Assembly (NCBI GenBank): GCA_025163595.1
Contig: CP104100.1
Span: 2,852,001 to 2,916,000, forward strand
DNA: 64,000 nucleotides
Source: Phaeobacter sp. G2
GTDB lineage: Bacteria > Pseudomonadota > Alphaproteobacteria > Rhodobacterales > Rhodobacteraceae
Direction: 5' to 3'
Part shown: positions 23,419 through 31,699 of the stretch, piece by piece
How the letters are laid out: every line of letters begins with the position of its first letter
Numbering within the stretch: position 1 is the first letter of the stretch
Position numbers and translations under genes: made by a program
The notes under the pieces: generated by a model
The model's database searches: none
What the model saw: the letters and a program-made list of their open reading frames with translations, nothing else
What the model was told of the DNA's origin: nothing

Positions 23419-24738
23419 CTAGCGCCCAATGACAATATCGGCCTGCAAACCACCAAGCTCTTTGCTTTTGCCCAGCCGCAGCATGCCGCCATGGGCGCGG
23501 GCAATATCGGCAACAATGGCAAGGCCCAGCCCAACCCCCGAGCCCAGATCCTGGTTGCGCGCCGGATCCAGCCTGGCAAAGGGGCGCACCGCATCGCCCC
23601 GCTGAGCCGCCGGAATGCCGGGGCCGTCGTCCTCGACCCGCAGGCGCATGGATTTCTCTGTCAGGGTGACAGAAACCCGCGCCCGGGTGCCATAGCGTAC
23701 CGCATTTGAGATCAGATTTTCCAAGGCGCGGCGCATCGACTGCGCCCGCAGCGGCACCGTACCCGTTCCGCTCAACTCTCCCAGCATCACGTCCTTGTTC
23801 TGACGCCGCCAATCTTCCACCACAGAAGCCGCCAGTTTTTGCGGATCCACCGGCTCTGGCTCCCCGGTGGAGGCGCCCCGCGAGAAATCCAGAAAAGCAT
23901 CGAGCAGCGCCTGCATTTCGCTGACATCACGCAGCATGGGTTCTGCCTCATCCTCGTCAATCATCGCCAGGCTGAGCTTGAGCCGCGTCAACGGCGTGCG
24001 CAGATCATGGCTCACCCCGGACAGCATCAGCGTGCGCTGTTCGATCTGGCGCTCAATACGCCCCCGCATATCCAGAAAGGCACTGCCCGCCACCCGGACT
24101 TCGGTGGCCCCGCGCGGCGAATACGGCAGGTTGCGCCCGCGGCCAAAGGCCTGGGCGACATCGGCCAGTTTCTTGATAGGGCGCAACTGATTACGCATGT
24201 AAACAAAGGAGATCACCGTCATCAAGAACCCAAAGAACACCATGGTAACGATCAACTGATGCGGTGCAGCAGCGGTTAGGCGACGCCGATCCACCCCCAG
24301 CTCCAGGATCCCTGCCGGGGTGTCAAGATACAGCAGGAACTCACGAGTTACGGGAAATTTGACCGCAACAAACCCCTCCAGTTCATGCCGCAATTTATCC
24401 CGCACCACCCGGCCAGAAAATTCATCCCAGCCAAGCTCATCCTGTGGCCGTGGCGCATCCTGTTCCACAAACCGGGCTGTCATAGTCAAAGGAGCCAGAA
24501 AGGGCTCAAGCCGGTGCAGATAGAGATCCCGGTCCGCAGTCTCGCCCGCCTGTTGCCGCAGCAGGGAAACTTCGCGCAGAACCGTTGTGGTCATCTGCGT
24601 TGTCACATCTTCAAGATCGCGTTTGATAAAGACAATTGTGACCAGCAGTTGCAGGGCAACGACAGGCATGATCAGGATCAATGCCGCACGGGCATAAAGA
24701 CTGCGCGGCAGATATTGTTTGAGCCATTGGAAGAACAT
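23419..24738 (-). CDS. EnvZ/OmpR-type sensor histidine kinase
   Basis: A 439-residue inner-membrane kinase. TM1 is at about 18-38 and TM2 at 160-181, with a periplasmic sensor of about 120 residues between them. A HAMP segment (185-235) and HisKA with phospho-acceptor His244 in GVSHDLRTPLTRLKL follow, then an HATPase domain with ENLISNAVRYG (N box), DDGPGIP (G1) and GSGVGLGLAIV (G2). This is the architecture of EnvZ. No OmpR-type regulator gene is adjacent on either side, so the partner must be encoded elsewhere. The gene overlaps nothing and is convergent with the ureohydrolase. Confidence 0.9.
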   Translation of the reverse strand: MFFQWLKQYLPRSLYARAALILIMPVVALQLLVTIVFIKRDLEDVTTQMTTTVLREVSLLRQQAGETADRDLYLHRLEPFLAPLTMTARFVEQDAPRPQDELGWDEFSGRVVRDKLRHELEGFVAVKFPVTREFLLYLDTPAGILELGVDRRRLTAAAPHQLIVTMVFFGFLMTVISFVYMRNQLRPIKKLADVAQAFGRGRNLPYSPRGATEVRVAGSAFLDMRGRIERQIEQRTLMLSGVSHDLRTPLTRLKLSLAMIDEDEAEPMLRDVSEMQALLDAFLDFSRGASTGEPEPVDPQKLAASVVEDWRRQNKDVMLGELSGTGTVPLRAQSMRRALENLISNAVRYGTRARVSVTLTEKSMRLRVEDDGPGIPAAQRGDAVRPFARLDPARNQDLGSGVGLGLAIVADIARAHGGMLRLGKSKELGGLQADIVIGR

Positions 24739-24865
24739 AGGCTAATACTAACGGCGCAAGCCACAAGTGTGAAGACAGATTGGCCCCGCTACGTTTTGGC
24801 CGGACCTCTACCGACAAAGATACCAAAGGCCGCGCCAAACGCAGCCCTGAGACGAGGCAAAACGC

Positions 24866-25780
24866 ATGCAAGCTCCTGACGATTTCAACCCGGCCCCTGG
24901 CCATCCCGAAGAGCTGCAACCCGGTGTGCGGCGCCTGTTGGCCCCGAACCCCTCACCGATGACTTACCGGGGCACGAATACCTATCTGGTTGGAACCACC
25001 GAACTGGCTGTCATCGACCCTGGCCCGGATATGCCGGTTCATTTGGAGGCGATTCTGGCCTGCGTCCTGCCCGGCCAGCGGATCAGCCATATCATTGTCA
25101 CTCACAGCCACCTGGATCACTCGCCCCTGGCCCGCGCGCTCTCTGCCAGCTGTGGCGCCCCGGTCTATGGCTTTGGCGGCCCCGAGGCCGGGCGCAGCGC
25201 GATCATGCAAGACCTTGTCCGCGCAGGGATGACAAGCGGCGGCGAAGGCATCGACAGTGATTTCAGGCCAGATATCACCGTTGCGGACGGTGATATTCTG
25301 TCCGCTGCAGGCTGGCAGCTTGAGGTCATCCACACCCCCGGCCATCTGGGCAACCACATTGCCCTTGCCCTGGGGGACGCCTGTTTCACCGCAGATCACG
25401 TGATGGGTTGGGCCAGTTCGCTGGTCTCGCCGCCCGACGGGGATTTGACCGACTTTATGGCCTCCTGCTCCCGCCTGCGTGCCCGCGACTGGCGGGTGTT
25501 CTACCCGGGCCACGGCGCTGCAGTGACAGCCCCGCAAGAGCGGCTGGACTGGCTGATCCACCATCGCAAGGGCCGCGAAGCCGAAATCCTGGCCTGTCTC
25601 GCCCAGGCCCCGGCCACCCCGGCCGAACTGGCGCGGGCGATCTACCAGGAAACACCCGCCGCCCTGTTGCCAGCAGCGGAGCGCAATGTCTTTGCCCATC
25701 TTGTCGATCTGGCGGGCCGGTCAATAGTTGAACCCTGCGGCGCCTTTACGGAAACGGGCAGCTTTCAAATTCTGGCTTGA
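24866..25780 (+). CDS. MBL-fold metallo-hydrolase (LACTB2-like)
   Basis: A 304-residue cytosolic protein of the metallo-beta-lactamase superfamily. Metal motifs are THSHLDHS (motif 2), HTPGHLGNH (motif 3), FTADHVMG (motif 4) and YPGHG (motif 5). A C-terminal winged-helix-like segment (about 215-300) matches the LACTB2-type layout (also called BLACT_WH). Such proteins include RNA and thioester hydrolases; the substrate is not assigned. It ends 70 bases before tRNA-Asn and is transcribed in the same direction. Confidence 0.85.
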   Translation: MQAPDDFNPAPGHPEELQPGVRRLLAPNPSPMTYRGTNTYLVGTTELAVIDPGPDMPVHLEAILACVLPGQRISHIIVTHSHLDHSPLARALSASCGAPVYGFGGPEAGRSAIMQDLVRAGMTSGGEGIDSDFRPDITVADGDILSAAGWQLEVIHTPGHLGNHIALALGDACFTADHVMGWASSLVSPPDGDLTDFMASCSRLRARDWRVFYPGHGAAVTAPQERLDWLIHHRKGREAEILACLAQAPATPAELARAIYQETPAALLPAAERNVFAHLVDLAGRSIVEPCGAFTETGSFQILA

Positions 25781-25849
25781 GTTTTTTTCAAGAAAACGAA
25801 TTTCCCCTCTGGACCTCCCCCAGAGCCCCCGCTATATCGCACGGACCGT

Positions 25850-25924
25850 TCCGGCGTAGCTCAGCGGTAGAGCAGTTGACTGTTAATCAATTGGTCGTAG
25901 GTTCGATCCCTACCGCCGGAGCCA
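25850..25924 (+). tRNA. tRNA-Asn (anticodon GTT)
   Basis: A full cloverleaf of 75 bases. The acceptor stem TCCGGCG pairs with CGCCGGA, the D arm is GCTC...GAGC, the anticodon stem is GTTGA/TCAAT with loop CTGTTAA, and the T arm is GTAGG-TTCGATC-CCTAC. The discriminator is G and CCA is encoded. Confidence 0.97.
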
Positions 25925-25932
25925 AAGATTTC

Positions 25933-25967
25933 AAGGGCTTAGAGGTTTGATCCTCTAGGCCCTTTTT
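25933..25967 (+). terminator. Rho-independent terminator after tRNA-Asn
   Basis: AAGGGCTTAGAGG pairs with CCTCTAGGCCCTT (one G-T pair) around TTTGAT, followed by a run of T. It starts nine bases after the tRNA end. Confidence 0.88.
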
Positions 25968-25984
25968 CTATTGGGGAACGCCGG

Positions 25985-26017
25985 GGGAACAAACCACTAT
26001 GTGTTAGGTTTGTTCCC
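25985..26017. repeat. Inverted repeat downstream of tRNA-Asn
   Basis: GGGAACAAACC and GGTTTGTTCCC are exact 11-base inverted repeats with an 11-base spacer. They lie between the tRNA terminator and an accessory-looking gene, with no T-run expected of a terminator. The position beside a tRNA 3' end suggests an integration-associated site (inference). Confidence 0.5.
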
Positions 26018-26121
26018 AACAACTGTTTGCGCCCGACGTGATTCATCTGCTTGCCCAAGTCTGATTTGCGGGCAGGTTGATGCTACGCTTGGTTCTGATT
26101 TGCGCTTCGAAGGGCATTGTT

Positions 26122-26781
26122 ATGTTTAAGGCACTTTTAGAAGGTCTGTTCGGAACACCGAGTAAGGTTGAAGAATCGAGTTCACCGGCTACCGTGCAAA
26201 CTAATACCCGAAGTGTGCAAGCACCTGCCTCCGCAAAGCAAAAGCTTACTTTCAACCCTGATACGATCACCAGCGACACTATTGATGAAGCATTCGAGCA
26301 CTTAGGCTTGCTAAAACCGTCTGCGAAGCCCTCTATTGAAGCCGCTATCCATCGCTGCATGGCTGAAGGGTTCAAAGCTGTGGCTCTGTCACATAGAAAA
26401 GACGGGAAGCAACTGAGCAAAGAGGCAAAGAAAGCGCTTGGGATCAGGTCGAACGCCTTCATGTCCAAGCGGGCCGCAAGTGAGTTGTCCGAGAAGGGCA
26501 AGCTGAAACCGCTAGAGGCACATTTTCTAACACTATGGCGCGCAGATTTTACGATAGATCGTGCCAAGCGCATTCTGACTGCCTCTGGCCACGAGTTCGG
26601 GAGTATCAGCCAACTTGGCGCTCACCGTGACGGCTGCGCTTTCTGCACCGAAAACTACGATTCATATATTGACCCATTCACGGCATCGCCTTTCCCACCG
26701 GCAGAGTGTCCCAATGCAGCTTGCGGGATGATGTACCATGCATCTGTTGATTGGGTAGCGGTGCACAAAAGTCGGCGTTAG
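26122..26781 (+). CDS. Hypothetical protein with C-terminal zinc-ribbon-like cysteines
   Basis: A 219-residue protein without a recognised family. The first 55 residues are low-complexity; residues about 60-175 are helical and basic, including SKEAKKALGIRSNAFMSKRA. The end carries CAFC and, about 24 residues later, CPNAACGMMYH, a spacing suited to one zinc site. The start is the ATG with AGGGC seven bases upstream; the frame from 26077 lacks one. Codon use is poorer in G/C than in flanking core genes. With its location just behind tRNA-Asn this suggests acquired DNA. A nucleic-acid-binding role is possible but unproven. Confidence 0.6.
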   Translation: MFKALLEGLFGTPSKVEESSSPATVQTNTRSVQAPASAKQKLTFNPDTITSDTIDEAFEHLGLLKPSAKPSIEAAIHRCMAEGFKAVALSHRKDGKQLSKEAKKALGIRSNAFMSKRAASELSEKGKLKPLEAHFLTLWRADFTIDRAKRILTASGHEFGSISQLGAHRDGCAFCTENYDSYIDPFTASPFPPAECPNAACGMMYHASVDWVAVHKSRR

Positions 26782-26785
26782 ACGC

Positions 26786-26965
26786 TCACCCATCCCAATC
26801 AACCAGCGCCAATGCTTGCGACGGGTCCACGCCCGCTTCTTTTGCCATTGCTAGCGCTTGAATGATGCACGCGGCAGCGCGCGCCCGTCCACCCGCGTCA
26901 AAGGCTTGCAAAGGGCGCATAACGTCAATGGCCACGGGGTTGCGGACGGGCGTCAGGGGAGACAC
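26786..26965 (-). CDS. Small ORF, possible C-terminal remnant of a larger gene
   Basis: A 59-codon frame from a GTG, with coherent coding bias and a protein-like sequence (MRPLQAFDAGGRARAAACII, then ALAMAKEAGVDPSQALALVD). The frame remains open upstream into the end of the malonyl-CoA synthetase gene, in a different phase, so the start is uncertain. It could be a small gene, or the surviving tail of a gene lost when accessory DNA was inserted next to tRNA-Asn. No family is recognised. Confidence 0.35.
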   Translation of the reverse strand: MSPLTPVRNPVAIDVMRPLQAFDAGGRARAAACIIQALAMAKEAGVDPSQALALVDWDG

Positions 26966-26985
26966 GCGCCCGCCAGCGAAGGTCG

Positions 26986-28500
26986 TCAGAAAGCGAACAT
27001 ATCCTGGAACTGCTCCCGCAGGATGTTCTTTTGAACCTTGCCCATCGTGTTGCGCGGCAATTCTGCAAGAACGACCAGTTTGCGGGGGTGTTTGAACCGG
27101 GCCAGAGAATGATGCACGGCCTCCATTATTGCATCCGTATCCGGCGTGGCGCCTTTTTCTGGGACGATCACCCCCAACACCGTTTCGCCAAAATCAGGAT
27201 GGGGCACGCCCACCACCGCGCTTTCGAGAACGCCAGGCTGGTCGTCCAGAACCAGTTCAATTTCCTTGGGGTAGATGTTGTAGCCCCCCGAGATGATCAG
27301 ATCCTTGTTGCGACCAACAATGTGGACATAGCCATCGTCGTCGATCTTGCCCAAGTCCCCGGTGAGGAAGAAGCCGTCTTGGCGCAGTTCCGCAGCCGTC
27401 TTTTCCGGCATCTGCCAGTAGCCTTTAAAGATATTCGGCCCGCGCACTTCGATCTGGCCCACCTCGCCTGTTGCAAGGGAGGCACCAGTATCAGGGTTGG
27501 TAATCTTGAGCTCAACCCCAGGCAAGGGAAAGCCCACTGTCCCCGCGCGGCGTTCGCCGTCATAGGGGTTGGAGGTATTCATGTTTGTTTCGGTCATGCC
27601 GTAGCGCTCTAGGATCCGGTGGCCTGTGCGCTCTTCGAATTGGGAATGGGTTTCGGCCAAAAGCGGCGCCGAGCCGGACACAAACAGGCGCATATGCGCT
27701 GCCAGGTCTTTTGTGAAGCGCTCATCGTCCAACAGACGCGTGTAGAAGGTAGGAACCCCCATCATGGTGGTGGCCTCAGGCATGCTTGCAATGATCTGGT
27801 CCAGATCGAACTTTGGCATGAAAACCATACTGCTGCCCGCAGCGAGAGTGACATTGGTGGCCACAAACAGCCCGTGCGTGTGAAAAATCGGTAGAGCATG
27901 CAAGAGGACATCATCCGAGGTGAAACGCCACTCGCTGACCAGGGTGCGGGCATTCGAAAGCAGATTGTCCTGTGTCAGCATTGCGCCCTTGGAACGACCG
28001 GTCGTACCGGAGGTGTAGAGGAAGGCTGCCAAGTCATCCCCGGTACGCTCAACGGGGGCAAAACTCATCGGCATGACCTGCGCCTGCGCCATCAGGGTTC
28101 CGCCGCCATCGGCATTGAGGGTTTCGATCTGCGCACTGAGCCGCTCGGCCACCACACCCAACTGGTCTTCGTTTCTACCGTCGCAGACAATCAGCGCCGC
28201 ACCGCTGTTTTCGATGAAGTAGCTGAGTTCATCGACCGTATACGCCGTGTTGAGTGGCAGAAAGACCAGCCCGGCCTGTGCACAAGCGGCATATAGCGCC
28301 AGTGCTTGCGGGGATTTCTCGACCTGAACGGCGACTCGGTCTCCGGGCTTCAGCCCAATTTGAGCCATCACATTGGCAATCTGAGCGCTGGTCGCAAGGA
28401 AGTCCTGGTGGGTGATCACCTGACCGTCGAGCAGACGCAGGAAGGGCGTGGTCTTTCCGGCGTGGATACCGAAAAGACCGTCATAGAGAGGATTTGCCAT
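26986..28500 (-). CDS. matB: Malonyl-CoA synthetase
   Basis: A 504-residue member of the acyl-adenylate-forming (ANL) superfamily, making malonyl-CoA from malonate, CoA and ATP in the cytosol. Signatures are the P-loop-like FLYTSGTTGRSKGAMLT, YGMTETNMN, the hinge TGDLGKIDDDGYVHIVGR and the late catalytic lysine in PRNTMGKVQKN. The length is normal for MatB. The preceding gene is malonyl-CoA decarboxylase, four bases away, and the whole set follows a TRAP transporter, so malonate is the likely substrate. It is the last gene of the operon. Confidence 0.92.
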   Translation of the reverse strand: MANPLYDGLFGIHAGKTTPFLRLLDGQVITHQDFLATSAQIANVMAQIGLKPGDRVAVQVEKSPQALALYAACAQAGLVFLPLNTAYTVDELSYFIENSGAALIVCDGRNEDQLGVVAERLSAQIETLNADGGGTLMAQAQVMPMSFAPVERTGDDLAAFLYTSGTTGRSKGAMLTQDNLLSNARTLVSEWRFTSDDVLLHALPIFHTHGLFVATNVTLAAGSSMVFMPKFDLDQIIASMPEATTMMGVPTFYTRLLDDERFTKDLAAHMRLFVSGSAPLLAETHSQFEERTGHRILERYGMTETNMNTSNPYDGERRAGTVGFPLPGVELKITNPDTGASLATGEVGQIEVRGPNIFKGYWQMPEKTAAELRQDGFFLTGDLGKIDDDGYVHIVGRNKDLIISGGYNIYPKEIELVLDDQPGVLESAVVGVPHPDFGETVLGVIVPEKGATPDTDAIMEAVHHSLARFKHPRKLVVLAELPRNTMGKVQKNILREQFQDMFAF

Positions 28501-28504
28501 GGGG

Positions 28505-29764
28505 TTACCTTTCTTCGGTCTTGGGAAGTGCTACTGGTCCGGCCAAAGCTTGGACCTCGGCCGTTGCTACGACTTCGCGTGTGTTGGCAAAGTTTTCATG
28601 GTTCTGCGCGACCCGAGCCAGGTCGTAGAGATAGTTCACCATTGTGCCGCCCGACTGAGCCCGGCCTTTGTCCGAAATATCGCCATCGGCATGCACCGCG
28701 TGAACAATCGCCCCGTTGCCAAGATGGAACCGAGCCACCGGATCAAACGGCAGCCCTCTACTGGATTTTGCGTTCAACAGGTAGTGCGCGGCCAACGCCT
28801 GCATGTTTTCCGGATCGTCGGTGGTCCAGGTCAGCCCCACCTGTGTCAGCCATTTGGTCAGGCCGGGAATGGGCGACAGGGTGACAAAGGTGTCAAGACC
28901 GGACAGCTCCGCCGACAAGTCTGCTGCGACCTGTTTGATCAGCGAATTTCCAAAGGAAATGCTGGCGAGCCCGGCCTGGCAGTTGGAGATCGAGTAGAAC
29001 ACGGCTGTGTCCGCCTCTTCCGCAGGCAATGCAGTTCGGTCTTCAACCAGAAGTGCCTGCACCGACCCGGGAGTGCCCTTGGTCAGGGCGACCTCGACAA
29101 AAATCAGCGGCTCATCGGGCATCGACGGGTGGAAGAACGCAAAACAGCGACGGTCCGTTGGTTCCAGCCGGCGGCGCAGATCGTCCCAGCTGTGGATGGC
29201 GTGCACCGCCTCATAGGCAATGATCTTTTGCAGGATATGGGCAGGGCTTTCCCAGCTGATCGGGCGCAAGACAAGGAACCCGCGATTGAACCAGGAGGCA
29301 AAGAGATGGCGAAAATCCAGATCCAGCGCCTGCAGTTCCGGCTGTTTGCCCCCCAGCCGCAACAGATCGGCGCGCATCTTCACCAGGGCCCCAGTGGCCC
29401 CCGGCACCCGGTTCAGGCGGCGGACGAATTCCTGGCGGGCAGGTTCGGCAGCGTCGGCAAAGGCATGATAGCTGGCCTTCGATGGGCTTCGCTCGTAGTC
29501 GTCGAGCGTGGTGCGGACCGCTTCCGGGTCAATATTCATCGTGGATGCGATATCCTGAAAAAACGCGAGCTTGTCCGCGTCCTCCAGCTCGGCAAACCGC
29601 AACAGAATTTCCCGGGCCAGTGCCAGCCCCGAGGTCTCGCCCGCAGATCCGACCAGCGCAGTGGCCATTTCGGTCAGCGGACGACCGTCCTCGGTTGCCC
29701 CCGGCGCTTCGCGGCGATAGCGCCGCTCAAAGACCGTGGACAGAAGATCGGCAAGAAGGCTCAT
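28505..29764 (-). CDS. Malonyl-CoA decarboxylase
   Basis: A 419-residue enzyme converting malonyl-CoA to acetyl-CoA and CO2. The helical N-terminal domain (residues 1-115) and the GNAT-like catalytic domain are both present. The catalytic region carries CFAFFHPSMPDEPLIFVEVA and AVFYSISNCQAGL, and a late RFHLGNGA block is conserved. The start is the ATG overlapping the TRAP gene's stop as ATGA; a longer frame to 29821 lies inside the previous gene. In rhizobia the equivalent gene is called matA. With MatB it gives malonate to acetyl-CoA in two steps. Confidence 0.93.
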   Translation of the reverse strand: MSLLADLLSTVFERRYRREAPGATEDGRPLTEMATALVGSAGETSGLALAREILLRFAELEDADKLAFFQDIASTMNIDPEAVRTTLDDYERSPSKASYHAFADAAEPARQEFVRRLNRVPGATGALVKMRADLLRLGGKQPELQALDLDFRHLFASWFNRGFLVLRPISWESPAHILQKIIAYEAVHAIHSWDDLRRRLEPTDRRCFAFFHPSMPDEPLIFVEVALTKGTPGSVQALLVEDRTALPAEEADTAVFYSISNCQAGLASISFGNSLIKQVAADLSAELSGLDTFVTLSPIPGLTKWLTQVGLTWTTDDPENMQALAAHYLLNAKSSRGLPFDPVARFHLGNGAIVHAVHADGDISDKGRAQSGGTMVNYLYDLARVAQNHENFANTREVVATAEVQALAGPVALPKTEER

Positions 29765-31077
29765 AGCGCAACCCCCATGACCACGTTCGGCAGCCAGGTC
29801 GCGAGACCCGGGAACAGGCACAGCAGGATGATTGCCAGGACCATACAGGCCACAAAAGGCAGCGAACCGGTCAGGATGGTCTTAAGCGAGATATCAGGTG
29901 CGATGCCGTTGATCACATAAAGGTTCAGACCAACCGGCGGCGAAATCAGGCCGATTTCCATGTTGATCGTCAGCACAACCGCAAACCAGATCGGGTCAAA
30001 ACCTGCGGTGTCAATAATCGGCAACAGGATTGGGGCAGCCATCAGAATGACAGCAACCGGGGGCAAGAAGAAGCCAGCAATCAGCAGGAATACATTCACA
30101 ACCCCCATCAGAACCCAACGGTTCACATCCAGTGTGCCGATCCATTCGGCGATCGACTGGGTGATGAAAAGTGAGCTGAGCATGTAGGAGAACACACCGG
30201 CAGCCGCGATGATAAAGAGGATCATCACGCTTTCCTTGGTGCTGTCCCGCAGCACAACCCAAAGATCTTTGGGGTTCCAGAGCTTATAGATGATCATGGC
30301 GATCAGCAGGCAAAGCAGCGCGCCAACCGCCGCTGTTTCCGATGGCGTGGCGATGCCGCCATACATGGCATAGAGCACGCCGATAATAATTCCGAGGAAC
30401 GGCAGAACACGGGGCAGGATCTCGAACCGTTCGGCCCAAGTGTAGCTGCCTGCGCCCAGGCGCGATGCCTCGCCGGATTTCCAGGTGGAGTAAAGCGACC
30501 AGGCCATGAACAATGTCACCAGCAACAGACCGGGGATCACACCGGCCAGGAACAGGCGGCCAATCGAGGTTTCGGTGGCAATGCCGTAGACGATCATCGT
30601 GACCGACGGAGGAATGAGAATGCCCAGCGTGCCACCCGCTGCGATCGAGCCCGCCGCGACGCCATCAGGATAGCCGCGCTTGCGCATTTCCGGGATGCCC
30701 ATCTTGCCGATAGCGGCACAGGTCGCAGGCGAAGAGCCGGACATGGCAGCAAACAATGCACAGGCCCCCAGGTTCGATACAACCAGGCCGCCGGGGACAC
30801 GGGTCAGCCAGCGCTCCAGTGCTTCGTACAGATCAGCCCCGGCCCGGGTCGATGCGATGGACGCCCCCATGATGATGAACATGGGGATCGACAGGAGCGC
30901 AAAGTTGTCAAGTTTGCCAAACAACAGTTCGGGCATCAGTTCGAGTGAGCGCGCGCCATCAAAAACCAGCAAGAAACCAGCGGAGACGATCAGCAGGCCA
31001 ATGGCAACGGAAACGCCAGAGAAAAGTACGAGGATGGTGACAATCGCCACGATTGCCCCAAGCAAAAGCGGATCCAT
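29761..31077 (-). CDS. TRAP transporter large permease, DctM family (malonate-type)
   Basis: A 438-residue inner-membrane protein with about 12-13 helices, of the DctM subfamily of the IT superfamily. Typical blocks are PMFIIMGASIASTRAGADLY, GSSPATCAAIGKMGIPEM, GGTLGILIPPSVTMIVYGIA and the C-terminal ISPPVGLNLYVINGI. It moves substrate by Na+ symport, with the binding protein encoded upstream. It overlaps the small permease stop by one base (TAATG) and the decarboxylase start by four. The operon context points to malonate; homologous rhizobial systems are named MatM. Confidence 0.92.
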   Translation of the reverse strand: MDPLLLGAIVAIVTILVLFSGVSVAIGLLIVSAGFLLVFDGARSLELMPELLFGKLDNFALLSIPMFIIMGASIASTRAGADLYEALERWLTRVPGGLVVSNLGACALFAAMSGSSPATCAAIGKMGIPEMRKRGYPDGVAAGSIAAGGTLGILIPPSVTMIVYGIATETSIGRLFLAGVIPGLLLVTLFMAWSLYSTWKSGEASRLGAGSYTWAERFEILPRVLPFLGIIIGVLYAMYGGIATPSETAAVGALLCLLIAMIIYKLWNPKDLWVVLRDSTKESVMILFIIAAAGVFSYMLSSLFITQSIAEWIGTLDVNRWVLMGVVNVFLLIAGFFLPPVAVILMAAPILLPIIDTAGFDPIWFAVVLTINMEIGLISPPVGLNLYVINGIAPDISLKTILTGSLPFVACMVLAIILLCLFPGLATWLPNVVMGVAL

Positions 31078-31625
31078 TAGGTGTCCTCCAGTCCAAAGGG
31101 TTTGTCGACGCCGGTCAAAACCGCCACCAGGTCAGCGATCAATTGCAAAAGCAGCAGGCCAAAGCCCACTGGCAGCGCCAGGTAGGGGATCCACAGGCGC
31201 ACCCCCCAGACAGTGTCGGAACGCCAGCCGCGATCCCAGGCGAAGTGCCAGTAATCATAGCCATAAAACAGCATGATCGAGACGATGCTGATCGACAGGA
31301 CCGACGTGAGAATGGCCATGAAAAACCGTGGGCGCGGCGGCAGCGCGAGCGGAATAAGGTCGACATTCACGTGTCCGCGCAAACGCTGCACATAGGGCAG
31401 ACCGACCAATGTTGCGGCGATGACCAGATAAATAACGGCTTCGGTTTGCCATATGGTCGACCCGTTCAGAACAAAGCGCACGATGATCATTTGACAGGTG
31501 ATGGCGACGGCAGAGACAATCATGCCCGCCGAACACCAGCCAGCCAATGTTGAAAGCGCCGCGACGACGCGAAGGAAAAGATTGTTCCCCGTATGGGAAG
31601 CAACGGCGGAGCCATGACCAGCCAT
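31077..31625 (-). CDS. TRAP transporter small permease, DctQ family (malonate-type)
   Basis: A 182-residue membrane protein with four hydrophobic helices, the usual DctQ size. Family-like blocks are RFVLNGSTIWQTEAVIYLVI and LPYVQRLRGHVNVDLIPLAL. The start is the ATG placed five bases after a strong AGGAGG, giving MAGHGS; a GTG two codons earlier is disfavoured. It connects the periplasmic binding protein to the large permease. A hairpin separates it from the binding-protein gene. Confidence 0.9.
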   Translation of the reverse strand: MAGHGSAVASHTGNNLFLRVVAALSTLAGWCSAGMIVSAVAITCQMIIVRFVLNGSTIWQTEAVIYLVIAATLVGLPYVQRLRGHVNVDLIPLALPPRPRFFMAILTSVLSISIVSIMLFYGYDYWHFAWDRGWRSDTVWGVRLWIPYLALPVGFGLLLLQLIADLVAVLTGVDKPFGLEDT

Positions 31626-31667
31626 GTGCACCTCCTGATGTTATTGGAACGGTAAATAAATGAAAAG

Positions 31668-31691
31668 CGGGGCGGATTTTCATCCACCCCG
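31668..31691 (-). terminator. Intra-operon hairpin between the TRAP binding-protein and small-permease genes
   Basis: On the minus strand CGGGGTGGAT pairs with ATCCGCCCCG (one G-T pair) around GAAA, followed by CTTTTC. It sits nine bases after the binding-protein stop. A partial terminator or mRNA-stabilising hairpin here would give more binding protein than permease, a common arrangement in TRAP operons (inference). Confidence 0.65.
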
Positions 31692-31699
31692 AGTGGCGG

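Noticed and set aside
28499..29920. 473-codon plus-strand frame opposite the decarboxylase
   Set aside because: It is antisense to malonyl-CoA decarboxylase, whose catalytic blocks are clear.
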